Source: Microvirga aerophila
Lineage (GTDB): Bacteria > Pseudomonadota > Alphaproteobacteria > Rhizobiales > Beijerinckiaceae
Direction of reading: 5' to 3'
Assembly: GCF_003332305.1 (NCBI RefSeq)
Contig: NZ_QOIO01000029.1
Coordinates: forward strand, 1 to 64,000
DNA length: 64,000 nucleotides
A program made the translations under genes and the position numbers. Below, piece by piece: positions 1 through 8,155 of this stretch. Every line of letters starts with the position of its first letter. Position 1 is the first letter of the stretch. The notes below the pieces were generated by a model, which searched no databases, was not told where the DNA came from, and worked only from the letters and a program-made list of their open reading frames with translations.

Positions 1-181
1 TCGACAGCCCCAAGGGGCCGTCCGCAAGGACACCGCCGTCCACGCTTCTCTCTCTCATCTTCACTTGTCAAAAAGCACGCCCCGTCCAAAGACAGGGACA
101 CTCCCCAAAACCCGCCGCCCTTAAGGCGGCCCGGATCGTGGGGCTTTCCGGCCGCCGGCTCCTCGGAGCCGCGCCGTTGAT
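1..181 (-). other. rRNA operon leader with boxA, running off the left edge
   Basis: Read on the minus strand this is a GC-rich leader that starts about 7 nt downstream of the promoter at 188-216 and leaves the window at base 1. It holds TGCTTTTTGACA (66-77), one mismatch from the boxA antitermination consensus TGCTCTTTGACA, followed by a purine-rich stretch like those seen before 16S rRNA in Rhizobiales. Seen: promoter, boxA and no open frame. Inferred: the 16S gene lies just beyond the left end. Confidence 0.7.
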
Positions 182-187
182 GAAGCT

Positions 188-216
188 TATTTAGCCAAAC
201 CCCATTCGGATGTCAA
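188..216 (-). promoter_or_regulatory. Strong sigma-70 promoter, probable rrn promoter
   Basis: On the minus strand a consensus -35 hexamer TTGACA (211-216) is followed after exactly 17 nt by TAAATA (188-193). A perfect -35 with ideal spacing, followed by a boxA-bearing leader, is the layout of an rRNA operon promoter. The start of transcription should lie near 181. Confidence 0.7.
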
Positions 217-995
217 CACCCGTTTGAAAGAATTTGCCGTCTCTTCGACAGTATCGCGTCGCGCTCTTCAAGAACAGACGCAGCATCATCCAAGAACAGG
301 CAAAGCAACAGCGCGCGCCGGACACGCCTGCGCGTCCACGCCCACCGCGCCAAAGGGACCAAACCCTTCAGCCATCCTGCCGAAATCTCGCCAGAGGAGC
401 TCGTAAAACCCGTAAAAACATAACAGGTAACGCTCATGGCTATGGTCAGAAGGGCAATGCTGCCTTCAGACCCTACGGACGGGACCGCCGACCCAAGCAG
501 AGCTGCCTAGGTTGTAATGGTCATTCGGTCCGAGAGACGGTGCTCATCCTTTGATGGGATATGCGCCGGGGAGTGCGGATATAATCGATTCGCCCGCGAT
601 TGCAAGGACAATGATCGGCCCGTTCCTGCCGTCAGTCTATAAAGCGGCGAGCGGGCAAAAATCCCTCGGCACACTCCCAAGCGCCACCTTCGAGATCGGA
701 ATGGCGTCTATACATGGATATATAGGAATGGAGGTGCCGCCTGCCTATATATCGGTCGAAACTTTGTTCATTCCTTGAATGAGATCTGGATAGGGCCCGT
801 CGCTTCGGGATCCTCTGTTCCTGTCCGCCTGCTAGCCAAGCCTTTGATGGTGGACGAACGATGACCGAGCCAGTGCATTAAACATCGACGTTCGTGAAGG
901 GCTGTAAATGTTCGTGAGTGGCGCGTTCTGCTAATTCGGGCGCGATCAACAACAGTGCCTGGGTTCAAGGACCCTGCCAATAACCGGATTTGTTA
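217..995. other. Gap without a recognisable gene
   Basis: Short open frames here on both strands have no recognisable motif and no convincing ribosome binding site. The middle (about 700-760) is AT-rich against its surroundings and holds a perfect inverted repeat at 717-753. The octamer GTTCGTGA occurs twice near 890-920. I see no RNA gene. The stretch could carry the promoter of the helicase downstream, but I cannot point to clear hexamers. Confidence 0.4.
717..753. repeat. Perfect 10-bp inverted repeat, spacer 17
   Basis: GATATATAGG (717-726) and CCTATATATC (744-753) are exact reverse complements separated by 17 nt. This is the geometry of an operator for a dimeric regulator, or of a cruciform. 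It is an AT-rich element in GC-rich DNA and lies about 240 nt upstream of the helicase start. No neighbouring gene explains it. Confidence 0.45.
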
Positions 996-3476
996 ATGTC
1001 TAAGAAGCCGAGAGACCAAGTCGCCGTCAACCATCTGCCGGGGATCCTCCTTGCCAGCATGGCTGAGTGCGAGCGCTGGATCGCCGCCGGATTGATCCCC
1101 GTCTCGGAGCGGAAAACCTTCCGTAAGGGAGGGCGCATCGTAGAGACCCGCATGTTCGACCCTGAGACCATCGCCGCCCTCGCGGCGGAGGTGCCCTCCT
1201 GGCGGGTGAAGGAGGAGGGCGAGGGGCGTCGGGATCATGCCGCGCAGGAGCCGGTACAGGCCAGACGGGGCAGTGGGTTTGAAAGTGCTTCCGTCAAGCC
1301 GCTGGACGATGTCGCTCATCGGCGCAGACAGAGCATACTAGCGCCTGTTCGGAAGAACACCGGCATCTACATCGTCGAAGACGTCCGCAAGCTAGGTGAT
1401 CGAGCCCAGTCCGGTGGCGGGCGGCACCACTCCCAATCCAAACCCGACAGGGAGTTCGTAGGCTACCGCGCGGCCTTCAGCTGGCCGATCTCGATTTTGC
1501 CCGAAGACGCGCCCGCGGAGATCGTGGTCGAGTTCACCTTCGCCGAACCCCTGGAAGTCGCGGCGGCCGTTCTATCGCCTGGACGCATCGACCGGGCGGA
1601 GACCGCCAACGCGGCCGAAGCGCTTCAGGCAAGGCTGGTCGAGCTGAGGGACGCTACATTCGACGCATGCGAACGAGAGGTGGCCGCTTGGCGAGACGAG
1701 CTGGGCACATACCTGGCAGCCCATGAGGACGAGGCCGAGCGCCAGGCAATCCTTGACGGAATCAGGTCCTCCCTTGGCAAGCTCGACCGCATTTCGGTTT
1801 CTGACAAGCAGGGCCCGGAGGGAGCCGGACGTAAGCTTCATCAGAAGCTCGACAATTTTCGATCCCGGTCGGCGGCGAGGCGGCTCCGTCATTTGCGCGA
1901 AGTTCAGATTCGCGAGGCCTCCGGCTACGAACGATACGCGACAATCTTTCCGATCGCCCGTTCCCTTGAACGCAAGTTCGTTTTCCTTGCCGGCCCGACC
2001 AATTCGGGCAAGACCCACGAAGCGCTCCGCCTGGCGGGTGAGGCGGAGACCGCTGAAATTCTCTCGCCTTTGCGGCTTCTGGCGCTCGAGCATTACGAGC
2101 GGATGAGCGAGGACGGCCTCGCGGCCGGCATGGTGACCGGTGAGGAGCGCATTCTGCCGGAGGGAACGACCCACATCGCGCGCACCATCGAAACCTTGGA
2201 TCTGCGCCACGTGGTGGATGTCTGCGTTATCGACGAGGTCCAGATGCTGGGAGATCCCAACCGTGGCTGGGCCTGGACCCAGGCTCTCGTCGGAGCGCCC
2301 GCGCGCCTGGTCGTCCTGACTGGCGCACCGGAGGCGATCCCGCTCGTCGAGCATCTGCTGGCGATGACCGGGGAACCGCTGGAGGTCAAGATCCTCAAGC
2401 GCAAGGGCCGGCTAAGGGTCGAGGATGCGCCAGTCGACCTTAGGAGGCTATCCAAAGGGGACGCCGTCATCGCGTTTTCTCGGGCGAATGTTCACGATCT
2501 GCGGACGCGGCTCGTGCAGGCCGGACGCACGGTTGCAACGGTCTACGGCGCTCTAGGACCCGAGGTTCGCAGGGCAGAGGCCGCCCGTTTCCGTGATGGC
2601 GAGGCGGAAATTCTCGTCGCAACCGATGCGATTGGGATGGGCCTGAACATCGGTCCCCTTCGAAGAGTGGTCTTCTCGACCCTTTCGAAGTTCGATGGCG
2701 TTCAACAGCGGCAGCTCTCGGCCATGGAGATCAAGCAGATCGCCGGCCGGGCAGGGCGCTTCGGACACCACGACGAAGGACTCGTGACCGCGCTTCCTGA
2801 CGCTGGGGCTTACGGAAGCATCGCGACCGTGGTTTCAAAAGCCTTGACGGGAGAGGGAACGAAGTTGACGGGCAAGGCCTATGTCAGGCCCAACCAGGAA
2901 ACCGTCCTGTCCGCCAGCGAGGTTCTCCGGTCCAACCGACTCGGTCAAGTGCTGCAGCATTTGAACGACACCCTGGTGGCGGGCCACCCGGATCTCCAGA
3001 TGGCGGATATCGAGGAGACGATCGAGCTTGCCCGTCTTCTCGATACGGTCGATCTGCCCATTCTCGACCGGCTGTCATATTCAATGGCGCCTGTCGATGG
3101 ACGGGAGCGGCTCGCCGTGGAACTTCTTCTCGACTGGGCGCGGCAGCATGCGAGCGCTGGCTGGGTGGCCCCTCCGAACTTCGGCGCCCATGCCGATCTG
3201 GTGAAGCTCGAAGCCCGCGTGAAGATCGCCACGAGTTGGCTCTGGCTCGCGCAGCGCTATCCTGACGTTTTCGAGGATGTGGAGGCCGTCGTGGATCAGC
3301 GCGCGAATCTGAATGCCAGGATCGAGGAAAAGCTGGTTGCGACTTCGGTTTCCCGCCGCAGAAAGAGCGACGAGAAGCGCGGGCGCGATCAGGGCGATAG
3401 GAAACAGCGGCAAAAGAAAGCCCGAAATGAGCGGACTGAGCCTCGGGTGCGAGGCTCGCAGGGTTATCGTGCCTAG
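996..3476 (+). CDS. SUV3-like ATP-dependent RNA helicase
   Basis: A superfamily 2 helicase related to mitochondrial SUV3/SUPV3L1, which unwinds RNA for degradation. Visible motifs are Walker A GPTNSGKT (about 333-340), the DExH-type box DEVQ (about 413-416) and motif VI QIAGRAGRFG (about 581-590). The first 300 residues form a poorly conserved N-terminal region and the last 35 are rich in Arg and Lys, as expected of an RNA-binding tail. ATG at 996 (MSKKPRDQ) is preferred over a TTG two codons upstream. It stands alone, convergent with the oxidoreductase gene on its right. Bacterial members are mainly alphaproteobacterial; which RNA it works on is unknown. Confidence 0.85.
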   Translation: MSKKPRDQVAVNHLPGILLASMAECERWIAAGLIPVSERKTFRKGGRIVETRMFDPETIAALAAEVPSWRVKEEGEGRRDHAAQEPVQARRGSGFESASVKPLDDVAHRRRQSILAPVRKNTGIYIVEDVRKLGDRAQSGGGRHHSQSKPDREFVGYRAAFSWPISILPEDAPAEIVVEFTFAEPLEVAAAVLSPGRIDRAETANAAEALQARLVELRDATFDACEREVAAWRDELGTYLAAHEDEAERQAILDGIRSSLGKLDRISVSDKQGPEGAGRKLHQKLDNFRSRSAARRLRHLREVQIREASGYERYATIFPIARSLERKFVFLAGPTNSGKTHEALRLAGEAETAEILSPLRLLALEHYERMSEDGLAAGMVTGEERILPEGTTHIARTIETLDLRHVVDVCVIDEVQMLGDPNRGWAWTQALVGAPARLVVLTGAPEAIPLVEHLLAMTGEPLEVKILKRKGRLRVEDAPVDLRRLSKGDAVIAFSRANVHDLRTRLVQAGRTVATVYGALGPEVRRAEAARFRDGEAEILVATDAIGMGLNIGPLRRVVFSTLSKFDGVQQRQLSAMEIKQIAGRAGRFGHHDEGLVTALPDAGAYGSIATVVSKALTGEGTKLTGKAYVRPNQETVLSASEVLRSNRLGQVLQHLNDTLVAGHPDLQMADIEETIELARLLDTVDLPILDRLSYSMAPVDGRERLAVELLLDWARQHASAGWVAPPNFGAHADLVKLEARVKIATSWLWLAQRYPDVFEDVEAVVDQRANLNARIEEKLVATSVSRRRKSDEKRGRDQGDRKQRQKKARNERTEPRVRGSQGYRA

Positions 3477-3564
3477 GCAGGATAAACCCGCTCGTTGAAT
3501 CAACGCACAGTCACCGGAACACTATTCGTTCCTGTATTCTAACAGGTCAGTCGCGGATAGGCGC

Positions 3565-6500
3565 TCACGCCCGAAGCTGCTCCCGTTCGCGGGCGGCTTC
3601 CGCGCGAGGCTCTGCGCTCAGCCGCGCTAATAGAGTACCGACTTCCGAATGCACCTTATGGATCGCAGCCTCCTTGACCGGGCCGTAGCCTCGGATGTCC
3701 ATCGGAGCCTTGGCAATCGCCACGAGATCACTGAAATGCTCTCTGTCGAGCTGGCGGATGATCCTGTCGATCTGCTCCTCGTACCAGCCGATCAACGCCC
3801 GCTCCGTACGCCTCTCCGCCGTGTAGCCGAAAATGTTGAAGGGCGTGCCGCGCAGAACCTTTAGGCGAGCCAGAACCTTCATGGGTGCTTGGATCCACGG
3901 CCCGAAGGCGCGCTTGAGGGGGCGGCCCCGGGCATCGTTCTTTGCCGGCAGGAGTGGTGGCGCCAAGTGGTACTTCACCGTGAAGTCGCCTTCGAACTCG
4001 CGCTGCAACTCAACGAGAAAGCCGGTTTCCATGTGAAGGCGCGCCACCTCGTACTCATCCTTGTAGGCCATGAGCTTGAAGAGAGAACGTGCGACCGCGT
4101 CGGTCAGGGTCTCGGATCCGAGAGCGGATTCCGCCTTGCGGACCCGCGCAACCGTCGCCTCGTAGCGGGCGGCGTAAGCAGCATTCTGGTAGGAGGTCAG
4201 GAAGGCTGCCCGCCGTACGATCACCTGATCGAGGGTTTCCGGTTCGTCGGGCTTGTGCCCGGTCGTCTGCTGCACGAAGTCCGGGTCCGCACTCAGCAAT
4301 CGGCCCCAGGCGAAAGCCTCCTTGTTCTTCTCGATCGTGACCCCGTTGAGTTCGATAGCGCGCATGAGCGCTGCGAGCGAGACCGGAACGAGACCCTGTT
4401 GCCACGCAAATCCGAGCATCATCACGTTGGCATACACGGTGTCGCCGAGAAGGCTCTCAGCCAAGGCGTTGGCGTTGACCGCCGAAAGGTGATCTTCCCC
4501 CAGCACCCGCGCGATAGACTTCAGGCGCATTTTGCCGGCAAGATCGGCGTCGCGGAACCGGACCACGTCGCCAGTCGGCATCTCGGCCAGGTTGATGACA
4601 GCACGAGTGCCTTTTCGATAGGTTCCGGATGCCTTGGGCGAGGAGCTGACCACCAGATCGCAGCCGATGAGAGCATCTGCGGCTCCCTGATCGATGCGAA
4701 CCTGATTGAGCTGCTCCGGACTTGCGGCGAGACGGACGAAACTCAGAACGGGACCGAATTTCTGGGCAAACCCCGTAAAGTCGAGCACCGAGACGCCGCG
4801 CCCTTCCAGATGAGCCGCCATACTGATGAGTGCGCCGATCGTCACGACGCCTGTGCCGCCGACGCCCGTCACCAGCAGATCGAAGGGCTTGTCCAGGCGC
4901 GGGACTGTTGGCGCTGCAAGGCCTTGAGCCCGTGCGCTAGCGACGGTTCCTTTGGACTCCTTGGTTCGGCGCTTGGCGCCCTCGACCGTCACGAAGCTCG
5001 GGCAGAAGCCACCCAGGCAGGAGAAGTCCTTGTTGCAAGTGGACAGGTTGATCTTGCGTTTGCGGCCGAACGGGGTTTCCTTCGGTTCCACGCTGAGGCA
5101 GTTGGAGGCGATGGAGCAATCCCCGCAGCCTTCGCACACGAGATCGTTGATATAGGCAAAGCGGGCCGGGTCCTTCATCTGGCCGCGTTTGCGGCGTCGG
5201 CGCTTTTCGGTCGCGCAGGTCTGCTCGTAGATCAGCACCGTGACGCCGGGAACTTGCCGCAGCTCCTTCTGTACGGCATCCAGATCCTCGCGCGGATGGA
5301 TGATCACGCCCTTGGGGAGGTCCTTGGACTCGAACTTGGACGGATCGTCGGATACCAACGCGATGCGGTTCACACCCTCGGCGCGAACGCTGTGCGCGAT
5401 GGCATGGACGCTGACCGGGCCGTCGACCGGTTGGCCGCCAGTCATCGCGACCGCGTCGTTGAAGAGGATCTTGTAAGTGATGTTAGCGCCCGCCGCGATG
5501 GCCTGCCGGATCGCCATGGAGCCGGAGTGGTAATATGTGCCTTCGCCAAGGTTCTGAAAAATATGGCCCTTGCCGGTAAACATCGATGAGGCGGCCCAGT
5601 TGACGCCTTCGCCGCCCATCTGGATCAGTGATGAGGTTTCCCGATCCATCCAGCTTGCCATGAAATGGCAGCCGATGCCGGCTAGCGCCTTCGAACCCTC
5701 AGGCACCTTCGTGGATGTGTTATGCGGGCAGCCAGAGCAGAAGTAAGGCGTTCGCGTTGCGCCCGCGACAGCGATGACCCGTTCCGCATCAGGGGTCAGC
5801 GCAGCGGCCCGGTCGGTGAGATTGAGATCGGGGAAGATAGGCCCAAGACGTTTCGCCAGGACCCCGGCGAGAAACCGTGGTGACAGTTCTCCCGTCCAGG
5901 GAATGAGCCGCGTGCCGGTCTCGTCGTGCTTGCCGACCATCCGCTGTGGCTTGGAGCCCGGATAGTCGTAGAAATATTCCTTGAACTGGCTCTCGATGAT
6001 GCCGCGCTTTTCCTCGACGACGAGGATTTCGCGCTTGCCCTTCACGAATTCCAAAGCATCGTGGAGCGCAAGGGGCCAAACCATGCCGACTTTGTAGATA
6101 TCAATGCCGTGCGAACGGCAGGCTGCCTCATCGAGGCCGATCAGGCGCAGGGCCTCCATCAGGTCCAGGTGAGCCTTGCCGGCGGTGACGATGCCGTAGG
6201 TTGCTCCGGGGATGTCGTAGATGCGCCGGTCGATCGGGTTGGCTTTCGCGAAGGCGTAGACCGCGTGCTTCTTGGCCTCCATCCGTTCCTCGATCTGAGG
6301 TCCAGGCAGATCGGGCCAGCGATAATGAAGGCCTCCGGGTGGCGGCGTGAACTCAGGCTCGAGGAACCGTCGCGCGGGATGCAGATCGAACGAGACGCCG
6401 GATTCCACGATTTCCGACACGGCCTTGAACCCGACCCACATGCCCGAGAAACGGCTGAGCGCGTACCCGTACTCGCCGAACTCGAGATACTCGCTGACGC

Positions 6501-7035
6501 TCGCCGGGTGGAGCGTCGGCATGAACCAACTCATGAATGCCACATCGGATTGATGCGGCATGGATGAGGAGACGCAGCCGTGGTCGTCGCCCGCAATCAC
6601 AAGCACGCCCCCATGGGGAGACGACCCATAGGCATTGCCGTGCTTCAAGGCATCGCCGGAGCGGTCGACGCCGGGCCCTTTTCCGTACCAGAGGCCGAAG
6701 ACGCCCTGAACCTGCCGATCAGGGTTGGTCTCCACCTGCTGAGAGCCCAGGACGGCTGTCGCGGCCAGATCCTCATTGACGGCTGGCAAAAACTCAATCT
6801 TGTGCGCCTTCAACTGCTCCTTGACGCGCCAGAGTTCGAGATCGACCCCACCCAGCGGGGAGCCGCGATAACCGGACACAAATCCGGCTGTGTCGAGACC
6901 CGCCGCCCGGTCGCGCCGGGCCTGATCCAGAACGATGCGGACGATGGCCTGCGTCCCCGTCAGAAAAACGCGGCCCCCCTCGCGGGCATAGCGGTCAGCC
7001 AGCTGATAGGAGTCCAGCAAAGTACCATGATCCAT
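3565..7035 (-). CDS. Fused indolepyruvate:ferredoxin oxidoreductase
   Basis: A 1156-residue single-chain 2-oxoacid oxidoreductase that fuses the alpha (IorA) and beta (IorB) parts. It decarboxylates aryl-pyruvates such as indolepyruvate and phenylpyruvate to aryl-acetyl-CoA with ferredoxin as acceptor. The N-terminal part carries the pyrimidine-binding and ThDP domains (CSGCPHNTS near 440). A ferredoxin-like cysteine cluster CEGCGDC begins near 634, with further cysteines to about 670. The gamma-type domain follows (VTGVGGTGVVTIG near 725). It is divergent from an Lrp-type regulator. Phenylpyruvate oxidation would give phenylacetyl-CoA, the entry compound of the adjacent paa pathway; that link is inferred from position. 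Confidence 0.9.
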   Translation of the reverse strand: MDHGTLLDSYQLADRYAREGGRVFLTGTQAIVRIVLDQARRDRAAGLDTAGFVSGYRGSPLGGVDLELWRVKEQLKAHKIEFLPAVNEDLAATAVLGSQQVETNPDRQVQGVFGLWYGKGPGVDRSGDALKHGNAYGSSPHGGVLVIAGDDHGCVSSSMPHQSDVAFMSWFMPTLHPASVSEYLEFGEYGYALSRFSGMWVGFKAVSEIVESGVSFDLHPARRFLEPEFTPPPGGLHYRWPDLPGPQIEERMEAKKHAVYAFAKANPIDRRIYDIPGATYGIVTAGKAHLDLMEALRLIGLDEAACRSHGIDIYKVGMVWPLALHDALEFVKGKREILVVEEKRGIIESQFKEYFYDYPGSKPQRMVGKHDETGTRLIPWTGELSPRFLAGVLAKRLGPIFPDLNLTDRAAALTPDAERVIAVAGATRTPYFCSGCPHNTSTKVPEGSKALAGIGCHFMASWMDRETSSLIQMGGEGVNWAASSMFTGKGHIFQNLGEGTYYHSGSMAIRQAIAAGANITYKILFNDAVAMTGGQPVDGPVSVHAIAHSVRAEGVNRIALVSDDPSKFESKDLPKGVIIHPREDLDAVQKELRQVPGVTVLIYEQTCATEKRRRRKRGQMKDPARFAYINDLVCEGCGDCSIASNCLSVEPKETPFGRKRKINLSTCNKDFSCLGGFCPSFVTVEGAKRRTKESKGTVASARAQGLAAPTVPRLDKPFDLLVTGVGGTGVVTIGALISMAAHLEGRGVSVLDFTGFAQKFGPVLSFVRLAASPEQLNQVRIDQGAADALIGCDLVVSSSPKASGTYRKGTRAVINLAEMPTGDVVRFRDADLAGKMRLKSIARVLGEDHLSAVNANALAESLLGDTVYANVMMLGFAWQQGLVPVSLAALMRAIELNGVTIEKNKEAFAWGRLLSADPDFVQQTTGHKPDEPETLDQVIVRRAAFLTSYQNAAYAARYEATVARVRKAESALGSETLTDAVARSLFKLMAYKDEYEVARLHMETGFLVELQREFEGDFTVKYHLAPPLLPAKNDARGRPLKRAFGPWIQAPMKVLARLKVLRGTPFNIFGYTAERRTERALIGWYEEQIDRIIRQLDREHFSDLVAIAKAPMDIRGYGPVKEAAIHKVHSEVGTLLARLSAEPRAEAAREREQLRA

Positions 7036-7188
7036 AGGCCTGATCCCCGACTGGCACCATCTTTGACGGTATAAGAATAACCCTAAACTGCTGGTAGGTG
7101 TTTCCTATTTATTCCTCGAATGGGTGGGAAAATGGATGGTTCTTGCAGAATGCGTTCTCTGATGGCAGAAATTATCCGCGAGGGAGCA

Positions 7189-7644
7189 ATGATCGAGAAG
7201 CAGGACGAGCATATCCTGGCGCAGCTGCAGAGGGATGGGCGCGCGACAAACCAGCAATTGGCGGAGGATGTCGGCATGTCCACATCGGCCTGCTGGCGCC
7301 GGGTGAGGGTCTTGGAGCAATCCGGCGTGATTGTCGGTTATTCGGCCCTCGTGGACAGGGAGAAGGCGGGGTTTGCCACCTCGGCGATCCTCCATGTTTC
7401 GCTGGAACGGCACGATGCCAAGTTCGTGGACGAGTTCGTCTCGCGGGTGACGGCCCGTGCGGAAGTTCTGGAGTGCTTCGCGACAACAGGGGATGCCGAC
7501 TATCACCTTCACGTGGTCGTGCGTGACATGAAGGCCTACAACCAGTTTCTCGACGACTTCATGTTTCGCCTTCCCGGCATCCGCTACGTTCGCACCAACG
7601 TAATCCTGAAAGAAATCAAGACGAGCGTGGCGCTCCCGTTCTAA
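7189..7644 (+). CDS. Lrp/AsnC family transcriptional regulator
   Basis: A 151-residue feast/famine regulator. The N-terminal winged HTH (NQQLAEDVGMSTSACWRRV) is followed by the RAM ligand-binding fold that oligomerises and senses amino acids. ATG at 7189 with GAGGGAG just upstream gives the normal family length; in-frame ATGs at 7120 and 7162 would add an unusual tail. It is divergent from the indolepyruvate oxidoreductase gene across about 150 nt. Lrp-type genes commonly control the gene beside them, so an aromatic amino acid or keto acid effector is a reasonable inference. Confidence 0.85.
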   Translation: MIEKQDEHILAQLQRDGRATNQQLAEDVGMSTSACWRRVRVLEQSGVIVGYSALVDREKAGFATSAILHVSLERHDAKFVDEFVSRVTARAEVLECFATTGDADYHLHVVVRDMKAYNQFLDDFMFRLPGIRYVRTNVILKEIKTSVALPF

Positions 7645-7659
7645 ATCGGGCCCAACCGG

Positions 7660-8085
7660 CTACTTGCTTTCGGAAAGCAGCGCATAGGCGAGTTGCGCCA
7701 TGGCGGCCGGGCGTTCATCGCCTTCAGCCGTGAGCGTCACACTGCCAAAGGCCATGGTGCGCCCGAGGCGGACGACTTCCGCCGCCGCGAGCACATCCGC
7801 ATTCGCGACCGGCTGGAGGAAATGCATGGTCTGGTCGACGGTGGTCATCGGCCGGTACGCTCCTGAGGCGGACGACACCGCAAAGACCATGGCCGTGTCC
7901 GCAAGGCTCATCAGAGCTTGCCCGCACACGACACCATTATCGCGGCATAATTTTTCCGAGAACTTCATGCGAAGGATCACCCCGTTGGCTTCGAGACTCT
8001 CAACCGAGAGGTCGAGCTCCTGCACCCACGGCGCGAATACGCCGGTCAGCATGTGTTCGGCGACCGCCTTGTCGAACTGGGTCAT
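7660..8085 (-). CDS. PaaI-type hotdog thioesterase
   Basis: A 141-residue single hotdog-domain protein of the PaaI/acyl-CoA thioesterase superfamily. The central segment DNGVVCGQALMSLADTA corresponds to the N-x-x-x-x-G-G-x-x-x-x-L-x-D motif of PaaI-like enzymes, with Gly-Gly replaced by Cys-Gly. It would hydrolyse acyl- or aryl-CoA esters and release trapped CoA. It is the last gene of a leftward series with the fused hydratase/dehydrogenase (70-nt gap) and paaZ. It is distinct from the paaI copy at 20150-20611, so the locus has two thioesterases of this fold. Confidence 0.75.
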   Translation of the reverse strand: MTQFDKAVAEHMLTGVFAPWVQELDLSVESLEANGVILRMKFSEKLCRDNGVVCGQALMSLADTAMVFAVSSASGAYRPMTTVDQTMHFLQPVANADVLAAAEVVRLGRTMAFGSVTLTAEGDERPAAMAQLAYALLSESK

Positions 8086-8155
8086 TATTCTCTCTATGAA
8101 TGGTGCGACCGAGGCCGACGGCCTGATCGTGGCTCCCGTGGGCCTTCACTCGACG

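Noticed and set aside
3889-5589. A 566-codon open frame on the plus strand opposite the oxidoreductase gene
   Set aside because: It lies entirely antisense to a well-supported gene, shows no family motif and has the composition of a GC-rich shadow frame.
7036-7188. A specific Lrp operator in the oxidoreductase/Lrp gap
   Set aside because: The gap is AT-rich with several weak dyads, but none is clearly better than the rest.
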